A stretch of 29,655 nucleotides of DNA from CAZAMT01 sp964486145 (GCA_964486145.1 CAZAMT010000019.1:1-29655), one strand, 5' to 3'. Counted from the stretch's first letter, positions 17,601 through 26,212 are shown. Numbers and translations are program-made. The notes: generated by a model from the sequence alone, not told the origin.

Positions 17601-20600
17601 CCCGTAAGGGATATCCATTGCCAAGATTCAATGAAACCGCTGCACTATCTACTGGTTGCAGGTTACCTTCCTGTCCGTAAGTTACCCGTCCCCGGATTCT
17701 GCCAGCTTTTTTCAGGCGGATGAGTATGGTAACATCCCTGTTAGCTTCCGTATTGGAGAGCGTACCATCGTTCGTCCAAACCACATGTTCCCAATCTTCT
17801 TGTTCAGGTCCTTTTACCACTATCTGCAGATTACTGACGTCTGGTGCCTTGAACCTGTATTGAACAATTCCGTTATCATCGGCAATAAATCGGGCATTAT
17901 CCTTGTATTTTATTTCAACCCTGGCACCTGATACCGGTAAAATGGGATATGTACCTTCACGGGCAACCTGTATTTTGATGGAATGCTGACGCACCGGTAA
18001 CTCTATGGTTCCAATATTTGTTGTTTTTGAAGGATCAAGGACTACAGTATCTTTTTCAACGGTAAAATAGGATGCTGCCAAATTGTTTGGAGGAGTTGCC
18101 TGAACTTTTGATGGCCCAACCGGTGCCTTGATTTCAAAGATATAGGGTTTGGAATGATCCGGTTGCGCTTTGTTTTCAGGTTGTGCTGTAATGGTACGAT
18201 GGTCTTTCAAACCTACATTTGCAGCCACACCTCCTCCATTCTGTAACTTTACTTTCCCTTTCACTTTACTTGTAGCTGTTATGATAAAATCGATCCTCCG
18301 GCGCTCATTAAGTTTCAGCTCGTTTACTTTCTTGTAATCATAAGAATAACTCCATTTGGAAGCAACAAGATGTAAATTATATGTGGAAAATGTTTTTTCG
18401 GAAGTCAATCCGGGATGAATAACAATATTGTAATCGCCATTTGGAAAGTTTGTGCCAAAACGCGTTCCTCTGCCCAGGTAAATGTAACCGGGATCAAGCT
18501 GGATTGCTCCCGGGCTATTGAGGTTTTGAGTTGAGCTGGAAGGTAATGTATAGTTGAACCAAACATCGGCACCTACTACTCCTGGTCCATCCGCTTTAGC
18601 CATGTTATCAGCTACTTTTCCGAAAACCTCTGGCATACCCATATTTCCGCTTATTTCTTTTTGAATGGTTATGCTTTCGAATTGATGATTGTAAATTGCC
18701 TTCTTGTTATTTTCAAGCTGGGAGGTATTATCTGTTGTTATTCCGGATAAGGTTCCGTCAAAGCGAAAAGCTGTTTCCGGTATTTTAAAATTTGAATTAT
18801 CATCCACCTTAGGCAGGGCAACGATAAAGTATTTATCATTATCCGATCTTGACTGCAACAGGTTACTAAAAAACACATACCCGTTTTGGTCCGTGGAGCC
18901 TTTGCTAATGATCTCCTTGTCATTCCAGGTCTCACCATTGAATTTATATCTATCCCCTTCTTTGTTTGGAATCCCCATCGGCGTATATTCTCTCATTAAA
19001 AAAACATCATAATTTACGATAGGTGCACCTTTTGGTACTTTTCCCTGCATGTTCTGATACTGTTCAGGAGCATTATGAATTTTACCGGAACAAGAAAAAT
19101 GAAAGCTGGCGCTGTAATCTTTTGGAGTAGCAGTCAAACCCATGTAATCGTCCTCATCATCATGCAACAAAGCGTACCGGCTATCAAACAGAAAATAAGG
19201 ATTATCATGGGTAACGACAGCAGCTTTTAGCACAATTCCGGGTAATTTTTCTCCGTTGGAAGTATTCAAGTTTTTATGATAACCAAAAGCCGGTACACCT
19301 TCTTCATCAACCCCGGTGGCAAATAACTTGAAATTTCCCATCTCGTTCGTGTATGAATTATCAAGAATTCGATCGCCATCATTAAACCGGGCAGAAACAT
19401 CGTCCCAATGTGTATAGCGATTGCCTGCCTGCATACTTCTGACCTCATCTGCAGAATTAGCCTGAGGATAGTGTGCATACACTACCTTAAGTTGCACACG
19501 TGTATCAGCGAGTGGCCCCCCGCCAGAGCGATGGCGAAAATGATACTGGTAATTTCCCGAGACTTCCTTATTATGAAAAACCTTTTCGGGAATATCCGGC
19601 ACCGGTATGATGTTCCTGGTAAAAAAATCATTGCCACCTGTGGTTTCTGTTTGTTGTGTTACAGGTGTGAATGTTTCAATGTATCCGTATTTAAAGAAAT
19701 ATACCTCGCTTGCACCGTCGTTTTCAAAAACAACTGAATTTCCAGGGTCATTTGCAATCACCTGGAAAGCATAAAATCTGCCAGGAATGAGTTCCGGTTC
19801 ATCGATGCCATAATGGAAGGAGGTAACCAGCGGATCAAGTTCTTCCTCGAAAAAAGCAGGAGTGGTGGCCGCCTGCATGGCACGGGCAGGCAACCATGTG
19901 GAATCGAGCATTTCCACGATCTTTAGTGTATAGGTAACCGGTGGCGGTGCAAACGGAACAGGTTCCCAGGTGAAAATAATATTTTGAAAACCACCTGCAT
20001 TTTCAACGCGTTCCCCAAATTCGGGAGATATAATTACGGGTGGAGGCAGCATTTCACCTTTTTCAACAATGAATTCATTACATGATTGACTCCCATCCTG
20101 CCAGGGAATATTGTTGCCAACAGCGTCCTGAAGTTCAAAACATACCTGGTACGTACCTTCTTCAAGGCAGTTTTCATAAATATCTTCTTTTGATAAAAAC
20201 TGTGAACAGACCGTGCCATTCATACCCAGAATTTCCTCAAGTTCAAATTCAGAGGTAATGAGCGTTGGTATATTGGCTTTACCATCAATTTCCAATGGAC
20301 TTTGCAACAATGTTCGGCAATTCAACCCATTTCCTTTAACCTCAGCGAACAAGCGATAACCAGCGTATGGAATGTTAGATGAAATCTCTAATTGCAGGTT
20401 ACTTCGCTCGTAAATTTCAGGAATATTGCAAACATACTCGTTGTTAATGAAAGTTTGAATGGAAAATTCAGGAGCTACTTCTGAAACTGTAAATGTAACG
20501 CAACGTTCACCTGTTAATCCCTCCACATCCTGACCAAGATTGTTTTTCAAATTAAAACAAAGGGAATAATTTCCGGTAGGTAATAACCCTTGATACAAAT

Positions 20601-22158
20601 CTTCATCACTCAATAATGTTCCTGTTGGGATGGTGTTTCCTTCACCGAGAATTTCCAGCAGGCCGCTGTGTGTTAAATCCTGGAGTGTATACGGAGCAGA
20701 TTGATCGAAGATGATGCTTGAAGCAGATTGAATCCGCACACCATTGTCACCGTTAATTTCAGCAGACAGTGAAAAATCCTCGAAAGGTACATTGATGTTA
20801 AAGCTTACGGAGATATTTCCGGGCAGTAACAATTCATTTAAATTAGCCACCTGATCGTTTGCAAGTACCGCGTTAATCTCAAATGAAGGCTCCGGATTAT
20901 CTACAATCACTTCCACATTTGGACTACTGGACGGCGATAAGGTTACTTCATTCATCTGGTTCGGAGGATATAATTTAAATTCGATACCGTATGTCCCGTC
21001 GGCCAGACAGCCACTGTAAGGATCGGGTGCAGGACCTGAAAAACACTGGACACCAGCATGAAAGATTTGTTGAAGATCGTTTAAAGATAACGGAGTCGGA
21101 GCCGCGGCATCAAATGCCACCTGGTTCATTTCCTGTGTAGGACAATTATAACCTGAAGGACCGGTTACTATTGCTCCAATCCGGTATCCATTCAGCGGAA
21201 CTGTCGATTGCACGGAAATACTGTTTGCCAGAAACTGAGGAATGTCTTCCAGGGAACATATTTCAATCGTTGGATTGTCAGCATAGAGGTTATATTCCGG
21301 CTCCTCCACCACAAAAGTTTGGCAATCAATAATGGGAGGAACGAAAGGGTAACCGTTGTACTTCAACAATTCGAAACACATTTCAAACTCACCCGAATGA
21401 AGGTACTCATAAGGATTGCAATCACAGTTACATGAAATATTTGGATTTTCGAAAACAGGCGCCCAGTTATCTCCGGATAAAATAAGAGGTGATGTAATGC
21501 TTCCTTCTTTTATAAAATCTATGGATTTTGCGACAGGTGTGCATACGGTTCCGTCAGGCCCGTTCAATGATTTCAGCATAATCCAGCCATCAAAGTAGTA
21601 ATTTGACCAAACCTGAACTTTCAACTGGCTTTGTACATCCACCAGGTTGGTTACCGGGCCTCCGGATAGGGATACATTCATGGACCTCGTATATTCCGGA
21701 ATTTCTATATCAATTATGTAGGCTTCCGTTGGTGTAGACGGAAATTCAGTTCCTGAGTTAACGTTGCGGAAAGAAAAAGCGATTTGATATATTCCCGGCT
21801 TTAAGGAACGGTTTGCAGCAGAAATCTGGGTACCATATATTTTTAAGTTGTCGAACATGCTTTGCACAATGTAGGCCGGAACAACAATTTTCGTTTCAAT
21901 GACAGGTTGATATGAAATTTCTGATTGGTAGTTCACACCATGGTCACCAATGATACTTAACATTGCATAATCAATGAATTTTGTTCTCCCTGTAATGGAT
22001 ACCTCTCGATAACGATCCGGCCATTCCGTCATGGGTGCATATGGATCAAAATATGCTGGTACACTTATTACATTAACCTGTCCGTTTGTTTGAGAATAAA
22101 GTTTCATTAAGAGAAGCTGAAACAACAGCAGCAGAAGCAAAGGAAGAAGTTTTTTCAT
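14602..22158 (-). CDS. Giant multi-domain surface protein (2518 residues), TANFOR-like
   Basis: This is an exported protein with a Leu-rich signal peptide (about residues 1-22, ending YSQ). Five Ig-like modules occupy residues 25 to about 715. Each ends in a G-x-Y/F-x(3)-F-x-L/F type strand: GIYQIAFSF, GEFEMCFEL, GTYGIEFKL, GNYSLCFNL and GTYQVCFEL, near residues 120, 255, 388, 532 and 667. An FN3-like module follows (about 722-850; PPPVIISP, FTWEPVPF). Carboxypeptidase-regulatory-like folds come next (about 1290-1370, 1400-1460 and 1481-1560). Helical segments lie at about 2093-2185, and a Gly-rich beta domain at about 2240-2518. The architecture resembles Bacteroidota TANFOR-domain proteins from memory; this is unchecked. 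There is no T9SS sorting domain or catalytic motif. It sits between a beta-barrel gene (19 bp) and an FN3 gene (9 bp). A structural or adhesive role is inferred. Confidence 0.87.
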   Translation of the reverse strand: MKKLLPLLLLLLFQLLLMKLYSQTNGQVNVISVPAYFDPYAPMTEWPDRYREVSITGRTKFIDYAMLSIIGDHGVNYQSEISYQPVIETKIVVPAYIVQSMFDNLKIYGTQISAANRSLKPGIYQIAFSFRNVNSGTEFPSTPTEAYIIDIEIPEYTRSMNVSLSGGPVTNLVDVQSQLKVQVWSNYYFDGWIMLKSLNGPDGTVCTPVAKSIDFIKEGSITSPLILSGDNWAPVFENPNISCNCDCNPYEYLHSGEFEMCFELLKYNGYPFVPPIIDCQTFVVEEPEYNLYADNPTIEICSLEDIPQFLANSISVQSTVPLNGYRIGAIVTGPSGYNCPTQEMNQVAFDAAAPTPLSLNDLQQIFHAGVQCFSGPAPDPYSGCLADGTYGIEFKLYPPNQMNEVTLSPSSSPNVEVIVDNPEPSFEINAVLANDQVANLNELLLPGNISVSFNINVPFEDFSLSAEINGDNGVRIQSASSIIFDQSAPYTLQDLTHSGLLEILGEGNTIPTGTLLSDEDLYQGLLPTGNYSLCFNLKNNLGQDVEGLTGERCVTFTVSEVAPEFSIQTFINNEYVCNIPEIYERSNLQLEISSNIPYAGYRLFAEVKGNGLNCRTLLQSPLEIDGKANIPTLITSEFELEEILGMNGTVCSQFLSKEDIYENCLEEGTYQVCFELQDAVGNNIPWQDGSQSCNEFIVEKGEMLPPPVIISPEFGERVENAGGFQNIIFTWEPVPFAPPPVTYTLKIVEMLDSTWLPARAMQAATTPAFFEEELDPLVTSFHYGIDEPELIPGRFYAFQVIANDPGNSVVFENDGASEVYFFKYGYIETFTPVTQQTETTGGNDFFTRNIIPVPDIPEKVFHNKEVSGNYQYHFRHRSGGGPLADTRVQLKVVYAHYPQANSADEVRSMQAGNRYTHWDDVSARFNDGDRILDNSYTNEMGNFKLFATGVDEEGVPAFGYHKNLNTSNGEKLPGIVLKAAVVTHDNPYFLFDSRYALLHDDEDDYMGLTATPKDYSASFHFSCSGKIHNAPEQYQNMQGKVPKGAPIVNYDVFLMREYTPMGIPNKEGDRYKFNGETWNDKEIISKGSTDQNGYVFFSNLLQSRSDNDKYFIVALPKVDDNSNFKIPETAFRFDGTLSGITTDNTSQLENNKKAIYNHQFESITIQKEISGNMGMPEVFGKVADNMAKADGPGVVGADVWFNYTLPSSSTQNLNSPGAIQLDPGYIYLGRGTRFGTNFPNGDYNIVIHPGLTSEKTFSTYNLHLVASKWSYSYDYKKVNELKLNERRRIDFIITATSKVKGKVKLQNGGGVAANVGLKDHRTITAQPENKAQPDHSKPYIFEIKAPVGPSKVQATPPNNLAASYFTVEKDTVVLDPSKTTNIGTIELPVRQHSIKIQVAREGTYPILPVSGARVEIKYKDNARFIADDNGIVQYRFKAPDVSNLQIVVKGPEQEDWEHVVWTNDGTLSNTEANRDVTILIRLKKAGRIRGRVTYGQEGNLQPVDSAAVSLNLGNGYPLRAFTNENGEYELRNVPMNRNFLITAAKGRSQFVGDKRYAYLATTIVENFDFNLTVFNGMVITELLHLPIEVHDLQVTNDGAKIEGAYYDVSALTPKDWKIQNENLMLTFHTEIVPSKTEFNDDGVPYALPKSGKIHTNATSLDWKFKDKVHFIQQPVDGIFTVDDDGTGWARIDGKMQLVLMQYDLNSAEINLGDQDIFIGNGNGRNQTERILFTSVGKKPTSAFNIMNSDGNNLTYYLYGFKSVADRHNSLVKEDKSLSLDTRLQTDLDYVPENQKNLNIKIGKVTVTQKRIDPVNGKFPFEFALNRWNLQAHKWVLGEGGIRVDSCILKTGAKDMTLENFYITYKKLGDGKPIINIGELLIAESVPILVDGNTYFEYNLSRKSWCVEVRPDQTSTSSSNPVAYASKIYNVNAFDASDEIKTRTFTYYATNTMDAQMLGTQNVEVYDVSNFGAREITISTDNIALEGSLALHIPGMGSQPNSLKIVKGTKKRIHHGKEVYETIARVNPVTGRFNANSIETELLAQGQKFAPGIFETKSRIKPTGVKNAFASNLKKTAKYVECVLDPGQTFNFSEGKALNQLQGKLKVFNNPLEDLNLPQEQIQELNDLSKDVKSLQTHIRALNIPSEQMDQLTGTAAENIDQFGSMLSVIEGMTSNRKNEMIDLASSYKTYAEKINGFDIQEDAKEFLIVKAGKIGDVAENTWNDMDVKGKLEGAAGAASEMGFVVNNEWVANEQQIGVKNVPSEFGGIGLTYNIEKQRMEGHMSFEQDFGSALVTGDASVIIGAPGWYFIATGQFLLDALAIEGMAGIMFGDHPMEEEMDEMFEKVSFYYRHLGEMPTTYPERLNGFYFNAGAALPIPTPGSFTANFAVVKVEFFTRVGGDARMGMMFTSDGNTYTIGQGVFVEAWLEVAAGFIACAEINLGASVGVDVSGEYSSNGEWWAEGIGWVEVTGSVEVGGGACFGDCDGKLCASKRKSGSLGAVAEIHLGSDYKKISIKKK
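20080..22080 (-). repeat. Five ~135-residue modules in the giant surface protein
   Basis: The closing strand of each module falls near residues 120, 255, 388, 532 and 667, a spacing of about 130-145 residues. Modules share an LxxGxYxxCFxL-type ending followed by a short linker and an acidic E-x-P-x-F/Y-like opening of the next unit. The repeats are divergent at DNA level, so this is an old domain array rather than a recent tandem duplication. Boundaries are approximate. Confidence 0.6.
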
Positions 22159-22177
22159 TTTTAAATTTTATGTGTCA

Positions 22178-23878
22178 TTAAAACCTGAAGTTATATGCTA
22201 TTTCGAACCGTTGCTGGTTGTAATCATTTACATTCTCAGCTTCACCTGTAGCATTGATCAGATCGCCACGCAACGTCAGGTAATGCGTTCGTTTTAGTGT
22301 TAGCGTGGCCTTTAACTTTGTTTTGTTTATTGTTCTGTACTTTTCTTCGTTCACAAGTTGAGCATTCCATTCCTGTTTTATTGAAAGCTTCAATACATTC
22401 TTAAAAATTTTTTTGTCCACACCTGCATTAAATCCTCTTGCAGTGTTATCGCCTGTTTCCATTAAAAATGAATTATAATTATAACCCATTTCAAAAGTTA
22501 CATTCGCAGGAATAACCAACAGATTATAATGTATGAACAAATTGTGAGAAGTATAATCGGAATACTGTGATCGTTCCTCATCATTTGAATGAAGCGTGCG
22601 CATGTTATATCCGAGGCCGATGTAATGACCAAGTTTCTCTTTATAAAAATTGAGGTTTTGATTAATTCCCAGGCTCCGGGTAGTCTGGGAAATATGATAG
22701 AGACTGTCAAGCACACTGTACCGGCGCTGCCTTTCTATTTCGTAATTTGAAAAAGATGCGTTGATGGTATAAAAATTTGCAGGACGATAGTTCATACGCA
22801 AAGACGAAATAATTCTGGATGACTTCAGTCTGTTTTCGTCTTCAAGATTGTTTTTTTGAAAACCGAGACTTGCAGATAGCCTCATCTTTTGCTTTAACAT
22901 TCGAATCCATGGTTCAATGGTTATGTTGCGAAGATCATTTTGAAAATAATAGGCTCCCATGGATTGGTAACCGTCACCGATTCTTTTGTACCTGAATCTT
23001 GCCCCGTAATTTCTTGTTTTGTAGGAAAGGCTGGTTTCAATCGCCTCGCTGTTGATGGTACTGCTATTGGTCGTAATTGAATTACCAAGGCTTTTTGCAA
23101 TGCCTTCAAGATTTACTGTATCAGTTTCCTCATTGATGTTATGTGTATACACGCTGTTTGCATAATCCAGTGAAAATACCAGTTGTTTTGTAATAAAATG
23201 TTGTCCTGAAATACCAAATACAACATTTTCAGCGGGATTCACATTGAAATAGGTCAATTCAGCCGTGGAATCCAGTGAATTTGAATGATCTCTGGCTTTG
23301 AGGAAACTAAAATCCAAATGGGTACTATCGGTTCCATATCCAATTTTAAAGCTGTGACCAGAGCGTTTGTATTCAGGCTTAACCGAATAAAATAAGGCTG
23401 TATCCGTTTGACTGTCTTCAAGGTCGATGGCCCGGTTAAACCTGCCGGTCATGAAACCAGCACGGATACCGTTTGGATGGTTCACCTCAAATCCTGCTCC
23501 AAGCATACTGTGACCGGCCAGTGTATACCTGCTAAAAGATACATTCCGGTATCCAAGATGCAGAGTAAACCATTTGTAATACGGACTTACACCAAACATA
23601 TTAAACGGTTGTCGATAGCTTCTTTCCTGCTCACTTACTGCAAACGAAAAGGGTAAAGTAATGCCATAAATGCTAACCACGGGATTACCACTCAGATACC
23701 AGGAAAAAGGTTCACGATAAGCAGTTCGCCCTTCTGTATGAAAAGTCATGAGGCGTAATCCCAAATTACCAGAAATATCAAAAGGTTTTTGATCATTTAA
23801 ATTTTCCATGTTCTGGGCACGAAGCAGTGCAGACAGGAATAAAAATACAATAAGGACTAAACAAATCCTGGTTGACAA
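22178..23878 (-). CDS. Outer-membrane beta-barrel protein
   Basis: This is a 566-residue exported protein. The signal peptide is MSTRICLVLIVFLFLSALLRAQ, and the mature chain is made of alternating polar/hydrophobic strands broken by charged turns. It ends in FEIAYNFRF: a terminal Phe with alternating aromatics, as outer-membrane barrels of the BAM pathway require. There is no plug or TonB box, so it is not a SusC-type receptor. Strand-like segments recur throughout (for example YKWFTLHLGYRNVSF, KLGHYIGLGYNMRTL and VTFEMGYNYNSFLM), suggesting a barrel of 16 or more strands. It is the first gene of the three-gene unit. A role as anchor or exporter for the giant protein is inferred from position. 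A near-consensus -7 element (TATTTTG, one base short) lies about 35 bp upstream. Confidence 0.85.
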   Translation of the reverse strand: MSTRICLVLIVFLFLSALLRAQNMENLNDQKPFDISGNLGLRLMTFHTEGRTAYREPFSWYLSGNPVVSIYGITLPFSFAVSEQERSYRQPFNMFGVSPYYKWFTLHLGYRNVSFSRYTLAGHSMLGAGFEVNHPNGIRAGFMTGRFNRAIDLEDSQTDTALFYSVKPEYKRSGHSFKIGYGTDSTHLDFSFLKARDHSNSLDSTAELTYFNVNPAENVVFGISGQHFITKQLVFSLDYANSVYTHNINEETDTVNLEGIAKSLGNSITTNSSTINSEAIETSLSYKTRNYGARFRYKRIGDGYQSMGAYYFQNDLRNITIEPWIRMLKQKMRLSASLGFQKNNLEDENRLKSSRIISSLRMNYRPANFYTINASFSNYEIERQRRYSVLDSLYHISQTTRSLGINQNLNFYKEKLGHYIGLGYNMRTLHSNDEERSQYSDYTSHNLFIHYNLLVIPANVTFEMGYNYNSFLMETGDNTARGFNAGVDKKIFKNVLKLSIKQEWNAQLVNEEKYRTINKTKLKATLTLKRTHYLTLRGDLINATGEAENVNDYNQQRFEIAYNFRF

Positions 23879-24104
23879 GGTTGATTGTGTAATGGTTGCG
23901 ACTGCAAAATAGGAAAAATTGGGATAATTAATGTTAAATTAAAATTAAATTATTTGTTGATAATCAGCGGATAGTGTCAGACTATGAGTTACACCTTGTT
24001 ATTAATAAAAATACATATGTAACAAACCTTACACCTGATGGAACGTTTACATCAAACTTAAATCAGGAACAGGTTTTGAGCATTTAAAACGAAACAATAA
24101 ACAG

Positions 24105-24146
24105 ATGAAACAGACCTTCGATAAATCGGAGCAAGCACTACCATGA
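24105..24146 (+). other. Possible leader ORF 1 (13 codons)
   Basis: ATG at 24105 opens a 13-codon frame, MKQTFDKSEQALP, whose TGA overlaps the ATG of the next small frame as ATGA (24143-24146). It may be a translated leader coupled to the oxidoreductase, or chance. Apart from the two leaders, 23879-24192 holds only AT-rich sequence where promoters for the divergent barrel and oxidoreductase genes must lie. Confidence 0.25.
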
Positions 24147-24196
24147 TTGAAATGAGTGCAAAATTTCAGGTTTGGTCACAAATTTTAAAAATATGA
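24143..24196 (+). other. Possible leader ORF 2 (17 codons)
   Basis: This small frame encodes MIEMSAKFQVWSQILKI and its TGA overlaps the preferred oxidoreductase start as ATGA (24193-24196). With leader ORF 1 it forms a chain of two successive 4-base stop/start overlaps into a real gene. Confidence 0.28.
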
Positions 24197-24825
24197 AAAC
24201 CATCGGAATCATCGGATCAGGAAATATTGGAGGAACTTTGGGAACTCATTTATCAAAAGCAGGTTATGATGTGATGTTCAGTTCAAGGCATCCTGAGAAG
24301 TTGGAAGAACTCGCAAACAGTGTAAATGCGGAATTTGGGACAGTGTCTGATGCAGCGGCTTTCGGAGAGATACTGTTGTTTGCATTTCCTTTTGGCAAAC
24401 TGGAAGAAGTCTCTGGTCTCATCCGCCCCCAGGAAAACAAGCTGATCATTGATATCAACAATTATTTTCCGGGTAGGGATGGCGAAGAAATTGGAAATAT
24501 TCTGAGAAACAACGGATGGAGACAATCCCAATATACAGCTAAATTTTTTTCTGAAGCGAACGTTGTTAAAGCTTTTAATACCATCTATTACGCAGTTTTA
24601 CGGGATAAAGCCTTCAAAAAACCGGGAGAGCGAATTGCCATTCCTGTTGCTGGTGATAATGCTGATTCTAAAAAAGAGTTAAAGGAGATCATTGAGAAAC
24701 TTGGTTACGATAGTGTGGATGTTGGTTTTCTGGAAGATACCAAAATACTCGAACCCAATCAGGCGCTTTTTGCTACTGAAATGGATAAAGGGCAATTAAT
24801 GGATGCAGTGAAGGCTGAAAATTAG
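24193..24825 (+). CDS. NADPH-dependent F420 reductase-like NAD(P)-binding oxidoreductase
   Basis: This is a 210-residue Rossmann protein in the family annotated as F420:NADP oxidoreductase-like / 'NAD(P)-binding domain' reductases. The nucleotide-binding loop GIIGSGNIGGTLG is at residues 5-17. SSRHPEKL at the end of beta-2 has the Ser/Arg pattern expected for NADP(H). The middle carries VVKAFNTIYYAVL, the conserved KAFN segment of the family, and RIAIPVAGDN. I prefer the ATG at 24193 over 24172, because MKTIGIIGSG begins right at the first strand and the extra seven residues (MVTNFKN) do not fit. Bacteroidota are not known for F420, so the real electron partner is probably another small molecule. 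It ends 11 bp from the convergent tryptophanase stop. Confidence 0.85.
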   Translation: MKTIGIIGSGNIGGTLGTHLSKAGYDVMFSSRHPEKLEELANSVNAEFGTVSDAAAFGEILLFAFPFGKLEEVSGLIRPQENKLIIDINNYFPGRDGEEIGNILRNNGWRQSQYTAKFFSEANVVKAFNTIYYAVLRDKAFKKPGERIAIPVAGDNADSKKELKEIIEKLGYDSVDVGFLEDTKILEPNQALFATEMDKGQLMDAVKAEN

Positions 24826-24835
24826 GTTAATTCAA

Positions 24836-26212
24836 TCATTTATTTAGAGGCTCAAAACAACATGAAAAATGCCTTAATAACCGGGGTTGTTTTATGATCG
24901 AATAACCAAAGTATTGCTTTCGTTTTTCCCAAACTTCCTCAATTACTTCGGCAAGATAGTCGAAATGACTCTGCGTGTACACCCTGCGCGGAAATGCCAG
25001 TCGAACCAGCTCCAATGGAGCGGGTAATTCCTTACCATCATTGGCGAATCGTCCGAACATTACCGACCCTAATTCAACTGTGCGGATACCACCTTCAATG
25101 AACAATGCATTTACCAGGGCAATTCCCGGATATTCCAATGGAGGAATATGATCCATAAATCGCTTTGCATCGATAAAAACCGCGTGGCCCCCTCCTGGCT
25201 TCATCACGGGAATACCTTTATCTTCCAGCTTTTTAAGAAGGTATTCAACCGTAGCGTGCCGGTAAACCTGGTATTCGTATTCCAGCACTTCCTGCAAACC
25301 AACGGCAATTACTTCCAAATCTCTTCCTGCCAGGCCGCCATAAGTGGGAAATCCTTCACGTAAAATCAATGCATTTTTAAAATCCTCAGCCCACGTGTCA
25401 TCGCGACATACAAAAAAACCTCCGATGTTGGCAAGCCCGTCTTTCTTAAGGCTCATGGTAGCAGCATCTGCATACGTAAAAATTTCCTGCGCGATGGTTT
25501 TCAAATCTTTGTCTTTATATCCCGGTTCTTTTTCATGAATGAAATAGGCATTTTCAGCAAATCGGCAGGCATCCAGCACCAGCGGGATCTCATATTTTTG
25601 CAAAACGGCTTTCACTTCACGGATGTTTTGCATGGACACCGGTTGCCCGCCTCCGGTATTGTTGGTAATGGTAAGCATACAAAACGGAATGCGTTCTTTA
25701 CCATTTTCCTCGATACATTTTTCAAGTTTGGCAATGTCCAGGTTCCCTTTGAATGGGCTATCATCCTCAGTATCCAGCGCTTTTTCGGTCAGCAGATCGA
25801 CAGGAGAAGCACCTGCAAATTCCATGTTGGCACGGGTGGTATCGAAATGGCTGTTATTTGGAATCACATCGCCTTTCGTTACACGTGTGAGGGCCAACAG
25901 GCTTTCAGCCGCCCTACCCTGGTGCGTAGGAAAAATATGCTTCATTTCGGTAATTTCCCGTACCTCTTTCTCAAATTTTTTCCAGGAGCGGCTTCCGGCA
26001 TAGCTTTCATCGCCCATCATGAGTGCGGCCCATTGCCTGGATGACATGGCCCCCGTGCCACTGTCAGTTAGCAGATCGATGATGCAATCCTCGGCATCAA
26101 CAAGAAAAATATTGTGATGTGCTTCTTCCAGCTTTTGAACGCGTTCCTCCCTGGAAGTAATCTTCAGGGGTTCGGTCATCTTTATGCGAAAAGGTTCGAT
26201 AATGGTGCGCAT
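24836..26212 (-). CDS. tnaA: Tryptophanase (PLP beta-eliminating lyase)
   Basis: This 458-residue enzyme breaks L-tryptophan into indole, pyruvate and ammonia with pyridoxal phosphate. The PLP lysine is K257 in MSLKKDG, and D214/R217 in LDACRFAENAYF bind the cofactor. FPTHQGRAAE (94-103) and TITNNTGGGQP (181-191) are family motifs. The close relative tyrosine phenol-lyase must be considered, because NIGGFF after the lysine resembles it. However, residues remembered as separating the two enzymes favour tryptophanase: D124 in HFDTTR (Thr in phenol-lyase) and L381 in TVELGS (Arg in phenol-lyase). No tnaC-like leader or Trp permease is seen alongside. An in-frame ATG at M12 is possible, but the longer start is acceptable. 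Confidence 0.9.
   Translation of the reverse strand: MRTIIEPFRIKMTEPLKITSREERVQKLEEAHHNIFLVDAEDCIIDLLTDSGTGAMSSRQWAALMMGDESYAGSRSWKKFEKEVREITEMKHIFPTHQGRAAESLLALTRVTKGDVIPNNSHFDTTRANMEFAGASPVDLLTEKALDTEDDSPFKGNLDIAKLEKCIEENGKERIPFCMLTITNNTGGGQPVSMQNIREVKAVLQKYEIPLVLDACRFAENAYFIHEKEPGYKDKDLKTIAQEIFTYADAATMSLKKDGLANIGGFFVCRDDTWAEDFKNALILREGFPTYGGLAGRDLEVIAVGLQEVLEYEYQVYRHATVEYLLKKLEDKGIPVMKPGGGHAVFIDAKRFMDHIPPLEYPGIALVNALFIEGGIRTVELGSVMFGRFANDGKELPAPLELVRLAFPRRVYTQSHFDYLAEVIEEVWEKRKQYFGYSIIKQPRLLRHFSCCFEPLNK

Noticed and set aside
12610..22158. T9SS sorting domain on the FN3 and giant proteins
   Set aside because: Neither C-terminus has the YPNP start or the K-V/I-rich final strand seen in the small protein at 29092.
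22178..23878. SusC/TonB-dependent receptor
   Set aside because: At 566 residues it is too short. No plug domain, TonB box or adjacent SusD-like gene is present.
24172..24825. Longer start of the oxidoreductase at 24172
   Set aside because: The extra MVTNFKN does not fit the Rossmann start. The ATG at 24193 places MKTIGIIGSG exactly at the first strand.
25535..26044. 169-codon plus-strand frame inside tryptophanase
   Set aside because: It is antisense to a gene with all catalytic motifs intact. Its length comes from the codon use of the opposite strand.
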